Part shown: in pieces, positions 54,398 through 63,291 of the stretch
Position numbering within the stretch: the stretch's first letter is position 1
How the letters are laid out: each line of letters opens with the position of its first letter
Assembly (NCBI RefSeq): GCF_028421645.1
Contig: NZ_CP116887.1
Coordinates: forward strand, 2,544,001-2,608,000
DNA: 64,000 nt
Reading direction: 5' to 3'
DNA from: Aneurinibacillus sp. Ricciae_BoGa-3
GTDB taxonomy: Bacteria > Bacillota > Bacilli > Aneurinibacillales > Aneurinibacillaceae
Translations under genes and position numbers: made by a program
Notes under the pieces: generated by a model
What the model was told of the DNA's origin: nothing
The model's database searches: none
The model's input: the letters and a program-made list of their open reading frames with translations, nothing else

Positions 54398-55483
54398 TTA
54401 TAGGTCATGCAGCGGATGCAGCCTGCCTTTCCATGGATCGGAAAAAAACGCTTCTATGTCTTCTATTTTTACGTTTTCCAAAGATGCGGGCTCCCATTTT
54501 GGATTTCTGTCTTTGTCTACCAGAACGGAGCGCACCCCTTCGTAAAAATCATGGCTGCGCATAAAATTCAGGCTCATGTTTAACTCCATGCGAAAACAAT
54601 CACCCAGCGCCATTTTTTCGCCCCGGATCAGCTGTTCCAGCGCAACAGCGAGAGACACAGGCGATTTCGTTTTAATGGCTGATGCTGTCTGGTGTGCCCA
54701 TTCATTTCCTTCTTCCGCTGCTCCATCAAGCGAGTCCAGGATCCTCCCTACACTCTCATAGGTAAAATGCTTGTCAATATCTGCCTGGTGCGGAGCAAGC
54801 AACGATTCCGGAGCAGGTGCGGCATACTGAGCAATGATTTCACGAAGAGTGGCCGTCGGATTGTCCCCCGCTTCCTGCCAGTTGCACGCTCGAATAGCCT
54901 GGCTCAGTTCTGCCCATCTTCTGGATTCCATAAAATGATCGGCAGCGCCAAGGTACAGCACATCTCCAGCTGTAATACTCCCGGCAGTAAGGGCCAGGTA
55001 TCTCCCGGTATAGCCAGGCATTTTGTTCAAAAAATAACTGGCGCCCACATCCGGGAAAAAGCCGATATTCATTTCAGGCATCGCAATGCGCGATTTTTCT
55101 GTCACAATACGCTCTGAAGCCGGCATGGCAATTCCCATCCCGCCGCCCATCACGATTCCGTTCATATAGGCCAATACGGGCTTTGGGAAATGGTGCAGCG
55201 CTGCGTTCATCCTGTACTCCGTCTCAAAAAAAGCTTTCGCATATTTCTCAACACCGCTATCCTTTTTGTCGTAAAGAGAGCGCATATCCCCACCGGCACA
55301 GAGCCCTTTCTCTCCGGCCCCTTCAATGCAGACGATACGGACGCTGTCATCTTGCTTCCATTCAGCAAGCCTCGATCCCAATTCCTCAACCATGGAAACG
55401 GAAAGCGAATTTACTGCTTTAGGCCTGTTCAGGGTAATCCAGCCGGCCCCATTTTCTACGTGAAAAAGTATGTGATTCTCCAT
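54398..55483 (-). CDS. 3-hydroxyisobutyryl-CoA hydrolase
   Basis: 361 residues, crotonase fold with the longer HIBYL-CoA hydrolase C-terminus. CAGGDMRSLYD oxyanion loop, MGGGMGIAM, catalytic ARIAMPEMNIGFFPDVGASYFL segment. Acts in valine breakdown; no other branched-chain gene is near. Confidence 0.9.
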   Translation of the reverse strand: MENHILFHVENGAGWITLNRPKAVNSLSVSMVEELGSRLAEWKQDDSVRIVCIEGAGEKGLCAGGDMRSLYDKKDSGVEKYAKAFFETEYRMNAALHHFPKPVLAYMNGIVMGGGMGIAMPASERIVTEKSRIAMPEMNIGFFPDVGASYFLNKMPGYTGRYLALTAGSITAGDVLYLGAADHFMESRRWAELSQAIRACNWQEAGDNPTATLREIIAQYAAPAPESLLAPHQADIDKHFTYESVGRILDSLDGAAEEGNEWAHQTASAIKTKSPVSLAVALEQLIRGEKMALGDCFRMELNMSLNFMRSHDFYEGVRSVLVDKDRNPKWEPASLENVKIEDIEAFFSDPWKGRLHPLHDL

Positions 55484-55569
55484 GGTGCTGCTCCCTCCTC
55501 ATTCTCTATCATCTATACCTTCTTTCGAGCACGAGGAGGGGAAAACCTTCTTTTCATAGAATGTTCAGC

Positions 55570-57477
55570 CTACTTATTTGCATTTATTTCTTCTAAGAGA
55601 ATACTTAACTCAGCCCATCTTTCTATCGTCTGTTCCAGCTCCTGGTCCACTTTTTCCTTTTCATTTGTCAGTTGCTGGAGCCGTTCATAGTCCGAAGTGA
55701 CCGCAGCCATATCCTGTTCCAGCTGGCTGCTGCGGTCTTCAAGCGACTTGATTTTGTCATCAATCTGATCATATTCCCGCTGCTCTTTATAAGAGAGCTT
55801 TGTCTTATTCTTCTTCGGTTCAGCAGCAGGCACCACCGTTCTTAGTTTTTCGGGCTGCGTTTGCAGCTCATCCTGTTGCCTCATGCCTCTTTTTTCAATA
55901 TAACTGCTGTAGTTGCCTGTATACTCGCGCACAATCCCATTTCCTTCAAAAGCAAACACGCGATCAACCGTACGATCCAGAAAATACCGATCATGCGACA
56001 CGGCAAACATAACCCCATCAAACTGGTCCAAGTAATCTTCGAGCACGGTGAGCGTCTGGATATCCAAATCATTAGTTGGCTCATCGAGCAACAGCACATT
56101 TGGTTCACCCATCAGCACACGCAGCAGGTAAAGCCTGCGTTTTTCCCCGCCGGATAGGCGCTTGATTGCGGTCCATTGAATCTCTGGCGGAAAAAGAAAT
56201 CTCTCGAGCATTTGCCCGGCGGACACGGTTTTACCATCAGCTAAATGGATAACTTCTGCCGCTTCCTTTATATAATCAATGACTCGCATTTCGCCGTCCA
56301 TTTCCGCATTTTCCTGGCGGTAATAGCCGATTTTCACGGTCGAGCCGATCTCCACTGCGCCCGCCGACGCAGACAGGGAGCCTGTTATCACGTTAAGCAG
56401 CGTCGATTTACCGCTCCCATTCGGTCCGACTATGCCGACCCGATCCCCTGGAACCGTCGTATACGTAAAGTCTCGAATCAGTTCTCTGCCTTCCACTGTT
56501 ACATCCAGCTGGTCGATTTCAATGATTTTTTTGCCCAGCCTGCTGGACTTAAGCGCCATTTCAATACTCTCTGAATTGCCATTAGGCCCCGCTTCTTGAA
56601 GGGCATGCACCCGATCTATTCTGGCTTTTTGCTTGGTTGTACGCGCTTTGGCGCCCCGCCTGAGCCACGCCAGTTCGCGCCGGAGAAGATTCTGCCGTTT
56701 ATCCTCACTGGCCGCTTCCTGCTCTTCTCTCTCTGCCTTCAGTTCGAGGAAACGGCTGTAATTGCCGCTATATTCAAAGAGCTGGCCGCGATCCAGTTCC
56801 ACGATTCGGTTTACAACGCGATCCAGGAAATAGCGGTCATGCGTAATAAGGAGCAAGGCTCCTTTGAAGCGGGCTAAATAGCCTTCTAGCCATTCTACCG
56901 TTTCGTTGTCGATGTGGTTGGTAGGCTCGTCAAGGATAAGCAGGTCCGCCGGGTTGATAAGAGCCCGGGCCATCGCCACGCGCTTGCGCTGGCCGCCTGA
57001 AAGCTGGCTTACAGGCTGTGAGAAATTTGTAATGCCCAGCCGGGTTAAAACGGCTTTCGCATTACTTTCCAGATCCCATGCATTCATGGCATCCATCTGC
57101 TGGCTTAATGAAACCATTTTATTCTGAAGCGATGCATTGTCCGGTGACGAAGCCAGCGTTTCCATCGCCAGCCTGTACGCTTTCACAACTTGCACTGCAG
57201 GGGAGGTTCCGACAAATATTTGATCAAGCACAGCCCCTTCTTCATGAAAAGCAGGATTCTGTGCCAGGTATTCGATCCTAATATCATTGCCAATCGATAC
57301 GGTTCCGCTATCCGGGCTTTCAAGGCCGGCCACAACTTTAAGGAACGTAGATTTCCCCGTTCCATTCACCCCAATAATCCCAATTCGGTCACCATGGTGG
57401 ATCCCAAGCGAAATTTGGTCAAATAATGTTTTCATTCCAAACGATTTCGAAATGGATTCAATTGATACTATATTCAT
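55570..57477 (-). CDS. ABC-F translation factor (YfmR/Uup-like)
   Basis: 635 residues: two ABC domains (GVNGTGKST; GPNGSGKST; signature SGGQRKRVAMARAL and SGGEKRRLYLLR), P-site linker between, C-terminal coiled coil (about 550-635). Relieves stalled ribosomes. ATG 57477 follows GAGGGA at 7 bases. Confidence 0.92.
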   Translation of the reverse strand: MNIVSIESISKSFGMKTLFDQISLGIHHGDRIGIIGVNGTGKSTFLKVVAGLESPDSGTVSIGNDIRIEYLAQNPAFHEEGAVLDQIFVGTSPAVQVVKAYRLAMETLASSPDNASLQNKMVSLSQQMDAMNAWDLESNAKAVLTRLGITNFSQPVSQLSGGQRKRVAMARALINPADLLILDEPTNHIDNETVEWLEGYLARFKGALLLITHDRYFLDRVVNRIVELDRGQLFEYSGNYSRFLELKAEREEQEAASEDKRQNLLRRELAWLRRGAKARTTKQKARIDRVHALQEAGPNGNSESIEMALKSSRLGKKIIEIDQLDVTVEGRELIRDFTYTTVPGDRVGIVGPNGSGKSTLLNVITGSLSASAGAVEIGSTVKIGYYRQENAEMDGEMRVIDYIKEAAEVIHLADGKTVSAGQMLERFLFPPEIQWTAIKRLSGGEKRRLYLLRVLMGEPNVLLLDEPTNDLDIQTLTVLEDYLDQFDGVMFAVSHDRYFLDRTVDRVFAFEGNGIVREYTGNYSSYIEKRGMRQQDELQTQPEKLRTVVPAAEPKKNKTKLSYKEQREYDQIDDKIKSLEDRSSQLEQDMAAVTSDYERLQQLTNEKEKVDQELEQTIERWAELSILLEEINANK

Positions 57478-57670
57478 GAACTGATCCCTCATATCATTAT
57501 CCTATAGGTTTTGGCGGCATTGCCGCATATTCTTTAATCGTACCATACTTGCTGTCAGGTATGCAGGAGAAAAACCATCTAACCCTTCCCACAGACGATA
57601 GGAAGGAAAATTCGAGTAATCTATCGAAATTAACCAACAAATAAAACAATTAAACAGGGGGGAAAACTGA

Positions 57671-58189
57671 ATGTTATGCAAGTATAACGGTCATTATCCA
57701 AAGGTTGATGATTCAGTCTACATTGCACCAGGAGCGAAATTAATAGGTAATGTGGCGATTGGGAGCCAATCGTCTATCTGGTTCAATTGTGTATTAAGGG
57801 GAGATAACGCACCGATTACGATTGGGGATAAAACGAATATTCAAGACGGTACAATATGTCATGTAGATGAAGGTGTACCTCTTACTGTAGGAGATGAAGT
57901 GACTGTTGGTCACCAGGTGATTCTTCATGGTTGTACGATCGGAAAAGGGGCCTTGATTGGCATGGGCTCCATCATTATGAATCAGGCTGACATTGGTGAA
58001 TATGCTTTAGTTGCCGCAGGCTCTCTTGTTCCAGAAGGAAAAAAAGTCCCTCCTTATACACTTGTGATGGGTTCCCCAGCCAAAGTAATTCGCAAGTTAA
58101 CAGAGGAAGATGTTGAACGAATGAAGCAGGGTTCCCAGCATTATGTGGCAAACGGGAAAAAATTTTTGGATGAAAGCATAATTGATTAA
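57671..58189 (+). CDS. gamma-carbonic anhydrase-type hexapeptide protein
   Basis: 172 residues, left-handed beta-helix repeats (INQDGTICH, VTVGHQVILHGC). Metal His at GHQVILHG. YtoA/PaaY relatives; carbonic anhydrase activity is uncertain. GGGGGG site before ATG. Confidence 0.87.
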   Translation: MLCKYNGHYPKVDDSVYIAPGAKLIGNVAIGSQSSIWFNCVLRGDNAPITIGDKTNIQDGTICHVDEGVPLTVGDEVTVGHQVILHGCTIGKGALIGMGSIIMNQADIGEYALVAAGSLVPEGKKVPPYTLVMGSPAKVIRKLTEEDVERMKQGSQHYVANGKKFLDESIID

Positions 58190-58311
58190 AGTTTACACAC
58201 TGGTGGTTCCATACGAGATGTGACCAAATAAGGTTTCATTCCAAAACATTTCCAAATGGATTTATTCGAAATAGATTAAAAGATTACTCCCCTAATTTCA
58301 ATCATAGTTCT

Positions 58312-58354
58312 AAAAGAAAATAAGCTAACCCATGAGGATAGCTTACTTTCTTTT
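58312..58354. terminator. bidirectional terminator
   Basis: AAAAGAAAATAAGCTA/TAGCTTACTTTCTTTT stem, separates the convergent units. Confidence 0.8.
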
Positions 58355-58389
58355 AAAACCCTAACTTTAGTCGATTTTCATGAACCAAT

Positions 58390-59412
58390 TTACTGCCTGC
58401 ATTGATACACCGTCTGGCTGCACAGCCTCGATCCGTTATATATACTGGCTGTGTACTGTCCACCAGGGCTAAGCCCATATTTATTTCCGTCAAAATTCAG
58501 TTGATAATGTCCATCTATGCAGGTAAGGCCGCTGTTTAACGTGAACTTTAAGCCTCCCCAACAATTTGGACCTGTGAGTACAACGCAAACGTTGGAATCA
58601 GGCGTGGCCTGAAGACGATCATTCGAATCATAGCATTCAAATTTAATAGGGGTTGTTGAATTACAATTTAACCATTGGTGGTAATCGTCGTCACTATCCT
58701 CCGGGTCAAACCAGTTGTTCCGGCATTGCTCTGCCAATAGAGTAAAGTCGATTACACCTTTGACTCCCTGTAGGTCATTTCCTGCATTCAAATCCATCGC
58801 GGCGACAAACTTTGGCTGATAATTCGAACACCCGCTATACAGGTACATCATGGTGTTCAATGTCTGATTTCCGTTGATCAACTGTTGAAACGTTCCATTA
58901 AATACAGGATTCCTCCAACCATCGTCCGGCGAATACACAGTGACCTTCATATTTTTTAAAAAATCTTGATAGGCCGGTGTTCCAGGTGAAATAGATTTCC
59001 CTAGTTTATCTGTTAGGCTTTTCAGATTGGCTGACACCTTAGTAAATTTTGCAGCAGCACCTTTATTCTGAAAGTTCCACGAGCGGGTCACCTGGTCACC
59101 AGGTGCCCAGCCTCCTGGAATTTCCCCGGATGGCGAAGTAACTTTTTTGGCATCGTAAGGATTCGGACCGGTTGGATAAGTGGCGCTGTCGTAAAACATA
59201 GGGAAGGTGATTTGTTGGGTACTGTATCTCGTACGTAAAAGTCCTGATGTAGGAGGAGGAGCGTTTACGATGTTAATAGACTCAGACGAGAATGCAGAAA
59301 ATTCACCTGTTGCCACCGTGGTAGATGCACTCAACAAGGCATAAGTCCCTACACTCGTTAACAAACTGAGCACAATTATTATACTTATGACAAGTAGACC
59401 AATTTGTTTCAT
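58390..59412 (-). CDS. TasA/camelysin-family protein with Cys-rich C-terminal domain
   Basis: 340 residues. Signal segment (LLVISIIIVLSLLTSVGTYALLS, SipW type), then a TasA-like domain to about 220 (SWNFQNKGAAAKFTKVSA, LLAEQCRNNWFDPED). Beyond it about 120 residues with at least seven cysteines (LNCN, FECYD, VCVVL, NCWGG, LTCID, RLCSQ, YQCRQ). Such a tail is absent from standard TasA. ATG 59412 after GGGGAGG. Last gene of the operon. Confidence 0.82.
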   Translation of the reverse strand: MKQIGLLVISIIIVLSLLTSVGTYALLSASTTVATGEFSAFSSESINIVNAPPPTSGLLRTRYSTQQITFPMFYDSATYPTGPNPYDAKKVTSPSGEIPGGWAPGDQVTRSWNFQNKGAAAKFTKVSANLKSLTDKLGKSISPGTPAYQDFLKNMKVTVYSPDDGWRNPVFNGTFQQLINGNQTLNTMMYLYSGCSNYQPKFVAAMDLNAGNDLQGVKGVIDFTLLAEQCRNNWFDPEDSDDDYHQWLNCNSTTPIKFECYDSNDRLQATPDSNVCVVLTGPNCWGGLKFTLNSGLTCIDGHYQLNFDGNKYGLSPGGQYTASIYNGSRLCSQTVYQCRQ

Positions 59413-59568
59413 CAGCAACCTCCCCAACTAAAGGGGTTTAGGTAGTTAAAATCCCTCTCTATAATTTGAAAATAGATTTAAAAAGGGGCTAAAGAAAGGA
59501 CTGTTTCTATCATCTATAATAAACTGTCCTAACTGTAGCCCTCTACGCATTGTTGTTTTCTTAATGCC

Positions 59569-60240
59569 TTATGGATTGTTTCTAGACTGTTCTGCTTGGA
59601 AACTAAAATCAAACACAAAAGATTTGCCTTGTATTAAATTATCAGCACTTGGATCTAACTTTGCTTCAAAAGTAATATTAGCGGGTGAAGCAGCACTTGG
59701 ATTCGAGGGATTTGGCATTAATGTTACATTTGGAATGGATACATAATCACCGGTTAGTAATCCTGCTAACGGACCATTATACAAAACTTTATTTGTTCCT
59801 GGATACATGACCTTTACATTCATTTTTTGAATAAATTCGTTGTACGCATCACCAGATGTCACTCCAGCCGCATTAACACTTGCCTTCAGCTTAGTAAGCT
59901 TAGCCTGAAGTGTTCCCCTGTTGTATATATTCATTGCACGTGTCACATCATCACCCGGTGCCCATCCCCCAAATGCATCTCCACCAGGCGGTTGATTAGG
60001 TGCATTTTTATTTGTGTCATAAGGGTACTGTCCGGTTGGGTCAGAAGATGCTGAATAGAACATAGGGCCGGGCACAGTATCTGATAGATCACGTTGCATA
60101 TCAATATTTACTGTACCTGAAGTAAATGTGTTATTTGCGTTAATTGCAGCAGAACTGAATAAAGCATAAGTAGCACCACCTGTTAATAACCCAATTCCTA
60201 CTACACTACCAATTGCTAAGGCGACAATATTTTTTTTCAA
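59569..60240 (-). CDS. TasA-family matrix fibre protein
   Basis: 223 residues. SipW signal (VALAIGSVVGIGLLTGGATYALFSS), GTVNID, FGGWAPGDDVTRAMNIYN and FSFQAEQSRNN at the end, the TasA/CalY fold. TTG 60240 lies 8 bases after GGGAGG; the longer ATG frame has no site. Likely extracellular fibre subunit. Confidence 0.88.
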   Translation of the reverse strand: MKKNIVALAIGSVVGIGLLTGGATYALFSSAAINANNTFTSGTVNIDMQRDLSDTVPGPMFYSASSDPTGQYPYDTNKNAPNQPPGGDAFGGWAPGDDVTRAMNIYNRGTLQAKLTKLKASVNAAGVTSGDAYNEFIQKMNVKVMYPGTNKVLYNGPLAGLLTGDYVSIPNVTLMPNPSNPSAASPANITFEAKLDPSADNLIQGKSFVFDFSFQAEQSRNNP

Positions 60241-60305
60241 GGATTTTTCCTCCCTACACGAAAGGGGTGGTGTGAACACCACCCCTTTGTTTATTTAGTT
60301 TAAAA

Positions 60306-60854
60306 TTACTGCCAGGAGTTAGGACCAGTTGGAGTGGCTCCTGTTTCGTTGTTACGTGCTTGAACAGCCTCAATGTTAACCGTTGCTATCCCTTGTGCTC
60401 CTTGATACTCGTTTCCCGCTCCAGATGGGAAGTTATAGTGAACGTGTAGCGTTGTACTATTACCTGCTGCGATTTTAACAGGAGCATTTTCACCTTCAGT
60501 GAAGGTCAGTGCTAGTGGATATGCACCAGCAAAAATGTTTGGTGTACCAGCTGGAGCTGCTGGGTCAGCCGCTTTCGTAATATCTTTAATTGCAACCCAT
60601 TCATCCAAATTTCCATTGTTTGTTACAGTGATGGTCGCGTCTTCTGCATCTCCGGGTGCAAGATTACCGTAATGTAATGTTGATGAATATGCGGCGTGGC
60701 CTGTTGTATCATTAATTACTACTTTACCAGCTGTAAAAGTGTTGCCAGTGTTCGTTGCACTAGATGTAAACAATGCAAAAGTACCTGCTCCTGCCAATGT
60801 TGCCCCGACCGCCGTAGTTGCTAATGCCAAACCGATCTTTGTTTTTAAACTCAT
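60306..60854 (-). CDS. calY: camelysin/CalY-like protein
   Basis: 182 residues. Signal GATLAGAGTFALFTSS, then short TasA-type domain (NTFTAGKVVI, NLAPGDAEDATITVTNNG, QGIATVNIEAVQARNN). AGGAGG before ATG. In B. cereus CalY is the cell-surface fibre protein after sipW. Confidence 0.9.
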   Translation of the reverse strand: MSLKTKIGLALATTAVGATLAGAGTFALFTSSATNTGNTFTAGKVVINDTTGHAAYSSTLHYGNLAPGDAEDATITVTNNGNLDEWVAIKDITKAADPAAPAGTPNIFAGAYPLALTFTEGENAPVKIAAGNSTTLHVHYNFPSGAGNEYQGAQGIATVNIEAVQARNNETGATPTGPNSWQ

Positions 60855-60948
60855 TTCAAATTCCTCCTCTTATTTTCCCTTATGAAGGGTTGTTTATATT
60901 GAACTTCGCAGGCCCGAATTGCTAACGAATTCGCTCCATTAGAAGATT

Positions 60949-61521
60949 TCAAACATTTTCAGGTGATTCAGGTGACTTTTTTTGTTCTTCCAGGCGTGTA
61001 ATGGTGCGCCACAAACTAATGATTTGCCAGATGATGAGCGAGATACCAGGCACGATAAGCAGCAGGACAATACCCGTCTTCGATTTCGAAAAGGTAAGCA
61101 TGTATCCTACATACGGAACTGTGACGTCAGCGTATTGCCCTACAACATTGGTTGCTGGTACTGGTTTCGGATCCGTTGCGTCATTTGCATCACCCTTGAA
61201 GATATACTCAAGCTGTGAACCTGAACCTTTGATGCCTTTGATCCTGTGGGTAATTAACATATCCTGCTTTTCAAGAGATTTGTAGGTCGCGACATCTCCT
61301 ACCTTTAGATTTTTAGGGTCTTGTAGAGGCTTAATGGCCACAATCGACCCTGTGTGTATAGAAGGTTCCATAGAACCGGATAAAACCGTCATGATTTGAT
61401 AACCGAAAACTTTTGGCGCTGAACCGGATAGCTTTGTTGATATTGCGAGCGTCAGCGTGAGGAGCAAAATAATGGCCAATAAGACTGTTATAAGATTGCT
61501 TATTAATTTTTTTACATTCAA
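60949..61521 (-). CDS. sipW: SipW-type signal peptidase I
   Basis: 190 residues. Catalytic Ser in VLSGSMEPSIH near 48, general base His in ITHRI near 91 (ER type, not Lys), second membrane helix near 160-178. Processes TasA/CalY precursors. TTG start after GGCGGTG. Confidence 0.92.
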   Translation of the reverse strand: MNVKKLISNLITVLLAIILLLTLTLAISTKLSGSAPKVFGYQIMTVLSGSMEPSIHTGSIVAIKPLQDPKNLKVGDVATYKSLEKQDMLITHRIKGIKGSGSQLEYIFKGDANDATDPKPVPATNVVGQYADVTVPYVGYMLTFSKSKTGIVLLLIVPGISLIIWQIISLWRTITRLEEQKKSPESPENV

Positions 61522-61537
61522 TTTTTACACCGCCTTT

Positions 61538-62695
61538 TTAATTGCCACCCTGCGCAGCAGAATGATCGCTGGTTGAGTTTGAACCGCTGTCACCTGGCGA
61601 TGTGGCTTTTTCTTGAGTAGAACTTGATGCGTTGCTTCCTGATGGCGGACCATTTTCACCTTGTGGTGTAGAACTGTTATTGTCCGTAGCGGTTACTTTT
61701 TCACTACCTGAAGGCGTGTTATTGCCTGTTGCTGAAGAGGGAGTCTCTTCGTGAGCCGGACCGCTAGCGGGCTGTGGCTTGTCAGCATTCGGTGTTGCAG
61801 GTGCAGTATTATCCTTCGTCCTAGTAACCGATGAGGCAGGTGAAGAAGATCCGCCGCCATTTCCCCCATCCGCTGATTCTGGGGCACTGACCTTCAACTG
61901 TTGTTTACTGGCAGCGAGATTCATCGCCTCATTTTCCAGCGGTTGGATATAACCTGCATACTGTTCCGCCGTCTGTGCTGCAGGTTTCGCTTCATTTAAT
62001 CCCTTATCCACATAATCCTGAACCCTTTTAGCGGAGAGAAGCAGCTTTTGACTTTGCTCCAGCTGACTTTGTAAAGCAGTCAAGGTACCCTGCAGCTGTT
62101 CTACATTGCGCTGGCACGTTCGAAGCTTATCTTTAATTTCAGCCTCACTGTAAACCACTTGAAATTGATATTGATCCGCTTCTTGTTGTAACAACCTCAA
62201 CTGCTCTTCTTCTTTTGTTAACTGCCCTTTTATTGTTGAGATCTTAGACTCAAGTTGACTTATAACTTGTTGCGGTTCATTCAGTTTGCTGCGCGATTGG
62301 TTAGAATATTCGGTTAATTTTTGGACTGCTTTATTCGCCTGATCCACTGCTCTGCGCGCTTGCTGTCCTTTATCCAAAATTTGTTGGGCTATTGTCCTGG
62401 CTTCACCGTAGCTTCCGGCATTCATACAGCCAACCAGCAAACTTTGGATAGTTTGATAGGCAAGAAGATTATCCTCTCTGGCCTTTTTCGCCATCGCAGA
62501 AAGTGCCTCAATGGTTTCTGGAAAGACAAAGGCAGCGGACGCTGTTGCCTGCACCTGCGTTTGGTCCAGCAACAGTGCGTATGAGGATCGCGTTAGCTGG
62601 CCCATTCCAAAAGTTGAAAGTGCAAGAATGCTCAGTACCTTTACCGCACTTCGACGACGCCTTCTCCTATACTTCTCATATCGTGTACGTCTCAT
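61538..62695 (-). CDS. DUF4047/TapA-position protein with coiled coil and Ser/Thr/Asn tail
   Basis: 385 residues. Start at ATG 62695 after GGGGGA. RTRYEKYRRRRRRSAVK, signal-type SILALSTFGMG, SSYALLLDQ (SipW style), coiled coil about 100-250, then a 115-residue disordered Ser/Thr/Pro/Gly tail. First gene of the fibre operon, where tapA sits in B. subtilis. Confidence 0.78.
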   Translation of the reverse strand: MRRTRYEKYRRRRRRSAVKVLSILALSTFGMGQLTRSSYALLLDQTQVQATASAAFVFPETIEALSAMAKKAREDNLLAYQTIQSLLVGCMNAGSYGEARTIAQQILDKGQQARRAVDQANKAVQKLTEYSNQSRSKLNEPQQVISQLESKISTIKGQLTKEEEQLRLLQQEADQYQFQVVYSEAEIKDKLRTCQRNVEQLQGTLTALQSQLEQSQKLLLSAKRVQDYVDKGLNEAKPAAQTAEQYAGYIQPLENEAMNLAASKQQLKVSAPESADGGNGGGSSSPASSVTRTKDNTAPATPNADKPQPASGPAHEETPSSATGNNTPSGSEKVTATDNNSSTPQGENGPPSGSNASSSTQEKATSPGDSGSNSTSDHSAAQGGN

Positions 62696-62936
62696 TTCAT
62701 TCCCCCGCTGGACAATACCTTTACTTGTGAGCCGCACGTGTTTGTTGTTGGTTTGCTTTGTGTTCTTGGCTGCTCTTTACATTTCTTATCTTACCTTCTC
62801 CCTGACTTTGCGAGTATCGGGGACCAGGATGATTCCTGCCTTCTCCTGGATGGAGCCGGGTATCAACCTATTAGGGAGGTACTCTCATACTTCAGGATGA
62901 GGCGGCAAAAAAAAGAGCCCTCCATGCACGCGGCTC
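62696..62936 (-). promoter_or_regulatory. long structured leader of the fibre operon
   Basis: UACCUCCCU (62881-62873) pairs with AGGGA-GAA-GGUA (62803-62792), enclosing a CCAGGA/TCCTGG hairpin (62824-62849). No known riboswitch recognised; CGCAAAG at about 62805-62812 recalls c-di-GMP-I motifs, other parts do not fit. Confidence 0.35.
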
Positions 62937-63107
62937 TCATTTCTTTCTTTTGTCAAATAAGGTGGTTCTATTAAACAGGACAACATTTGTCGCCCCCTCT
63001 GCCTTTACATGACTTATATCATTTTGGCAGTAGGGGCAAATCCACTTTTTACTTTCATTGCTGCCATAAGAATGCATTTTACAGTTATCACACGTTTTTC
63101 GTATCAT
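62937..63107 (-). CDS. 56-aa zinc-ribbon protein
   Basis: GGGAGGGG site, ATG 63107. CDNC and CPYC pairs, basic end LFDKRKK. Stop overlaps a GAGCC/GGCTC hairpin. Function unknown. Confidence 0.65.
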   Translation of the reverse strand: MIRKTCDNCKMHSYGSNESKKWICPYCQNDISHVKAEGATNVVLFNRTTLFDKRKK

Positions 63108-63234
63108 TTGCCCCTCCCCTGCCGTAATCTTCTTATCATACCAGTGATATTGTCCTTAGAATATCGGTGTCCAGGTTTAGTGATCTCCAACTTTAGGATG
63201 AATCGAGGCGGATTGATTTTTTTCGCAAACAAAA

Positions 63235-63256
63235 AAACCCGCTATTTGAGCAGGTT
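63235..63256 (-). terminator. weak terminator-like hairpin
   Basis: AACCCGCT/AGCAGGTT with one mismatch, A-run 5', downstream of the HD-GYP gene. Confidence 0.4.
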
Positions 63257-63291
63257 CACATTACTTGATTATTCGGCATAACATCAGCTAA

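Noticed and set aside
62761-62881. c-di-GMP-I riboswitch
   Set aside because: CGCAAAG is present, but the partner strand, GNRA loop and receptor are not visible; left as unidentified leader.
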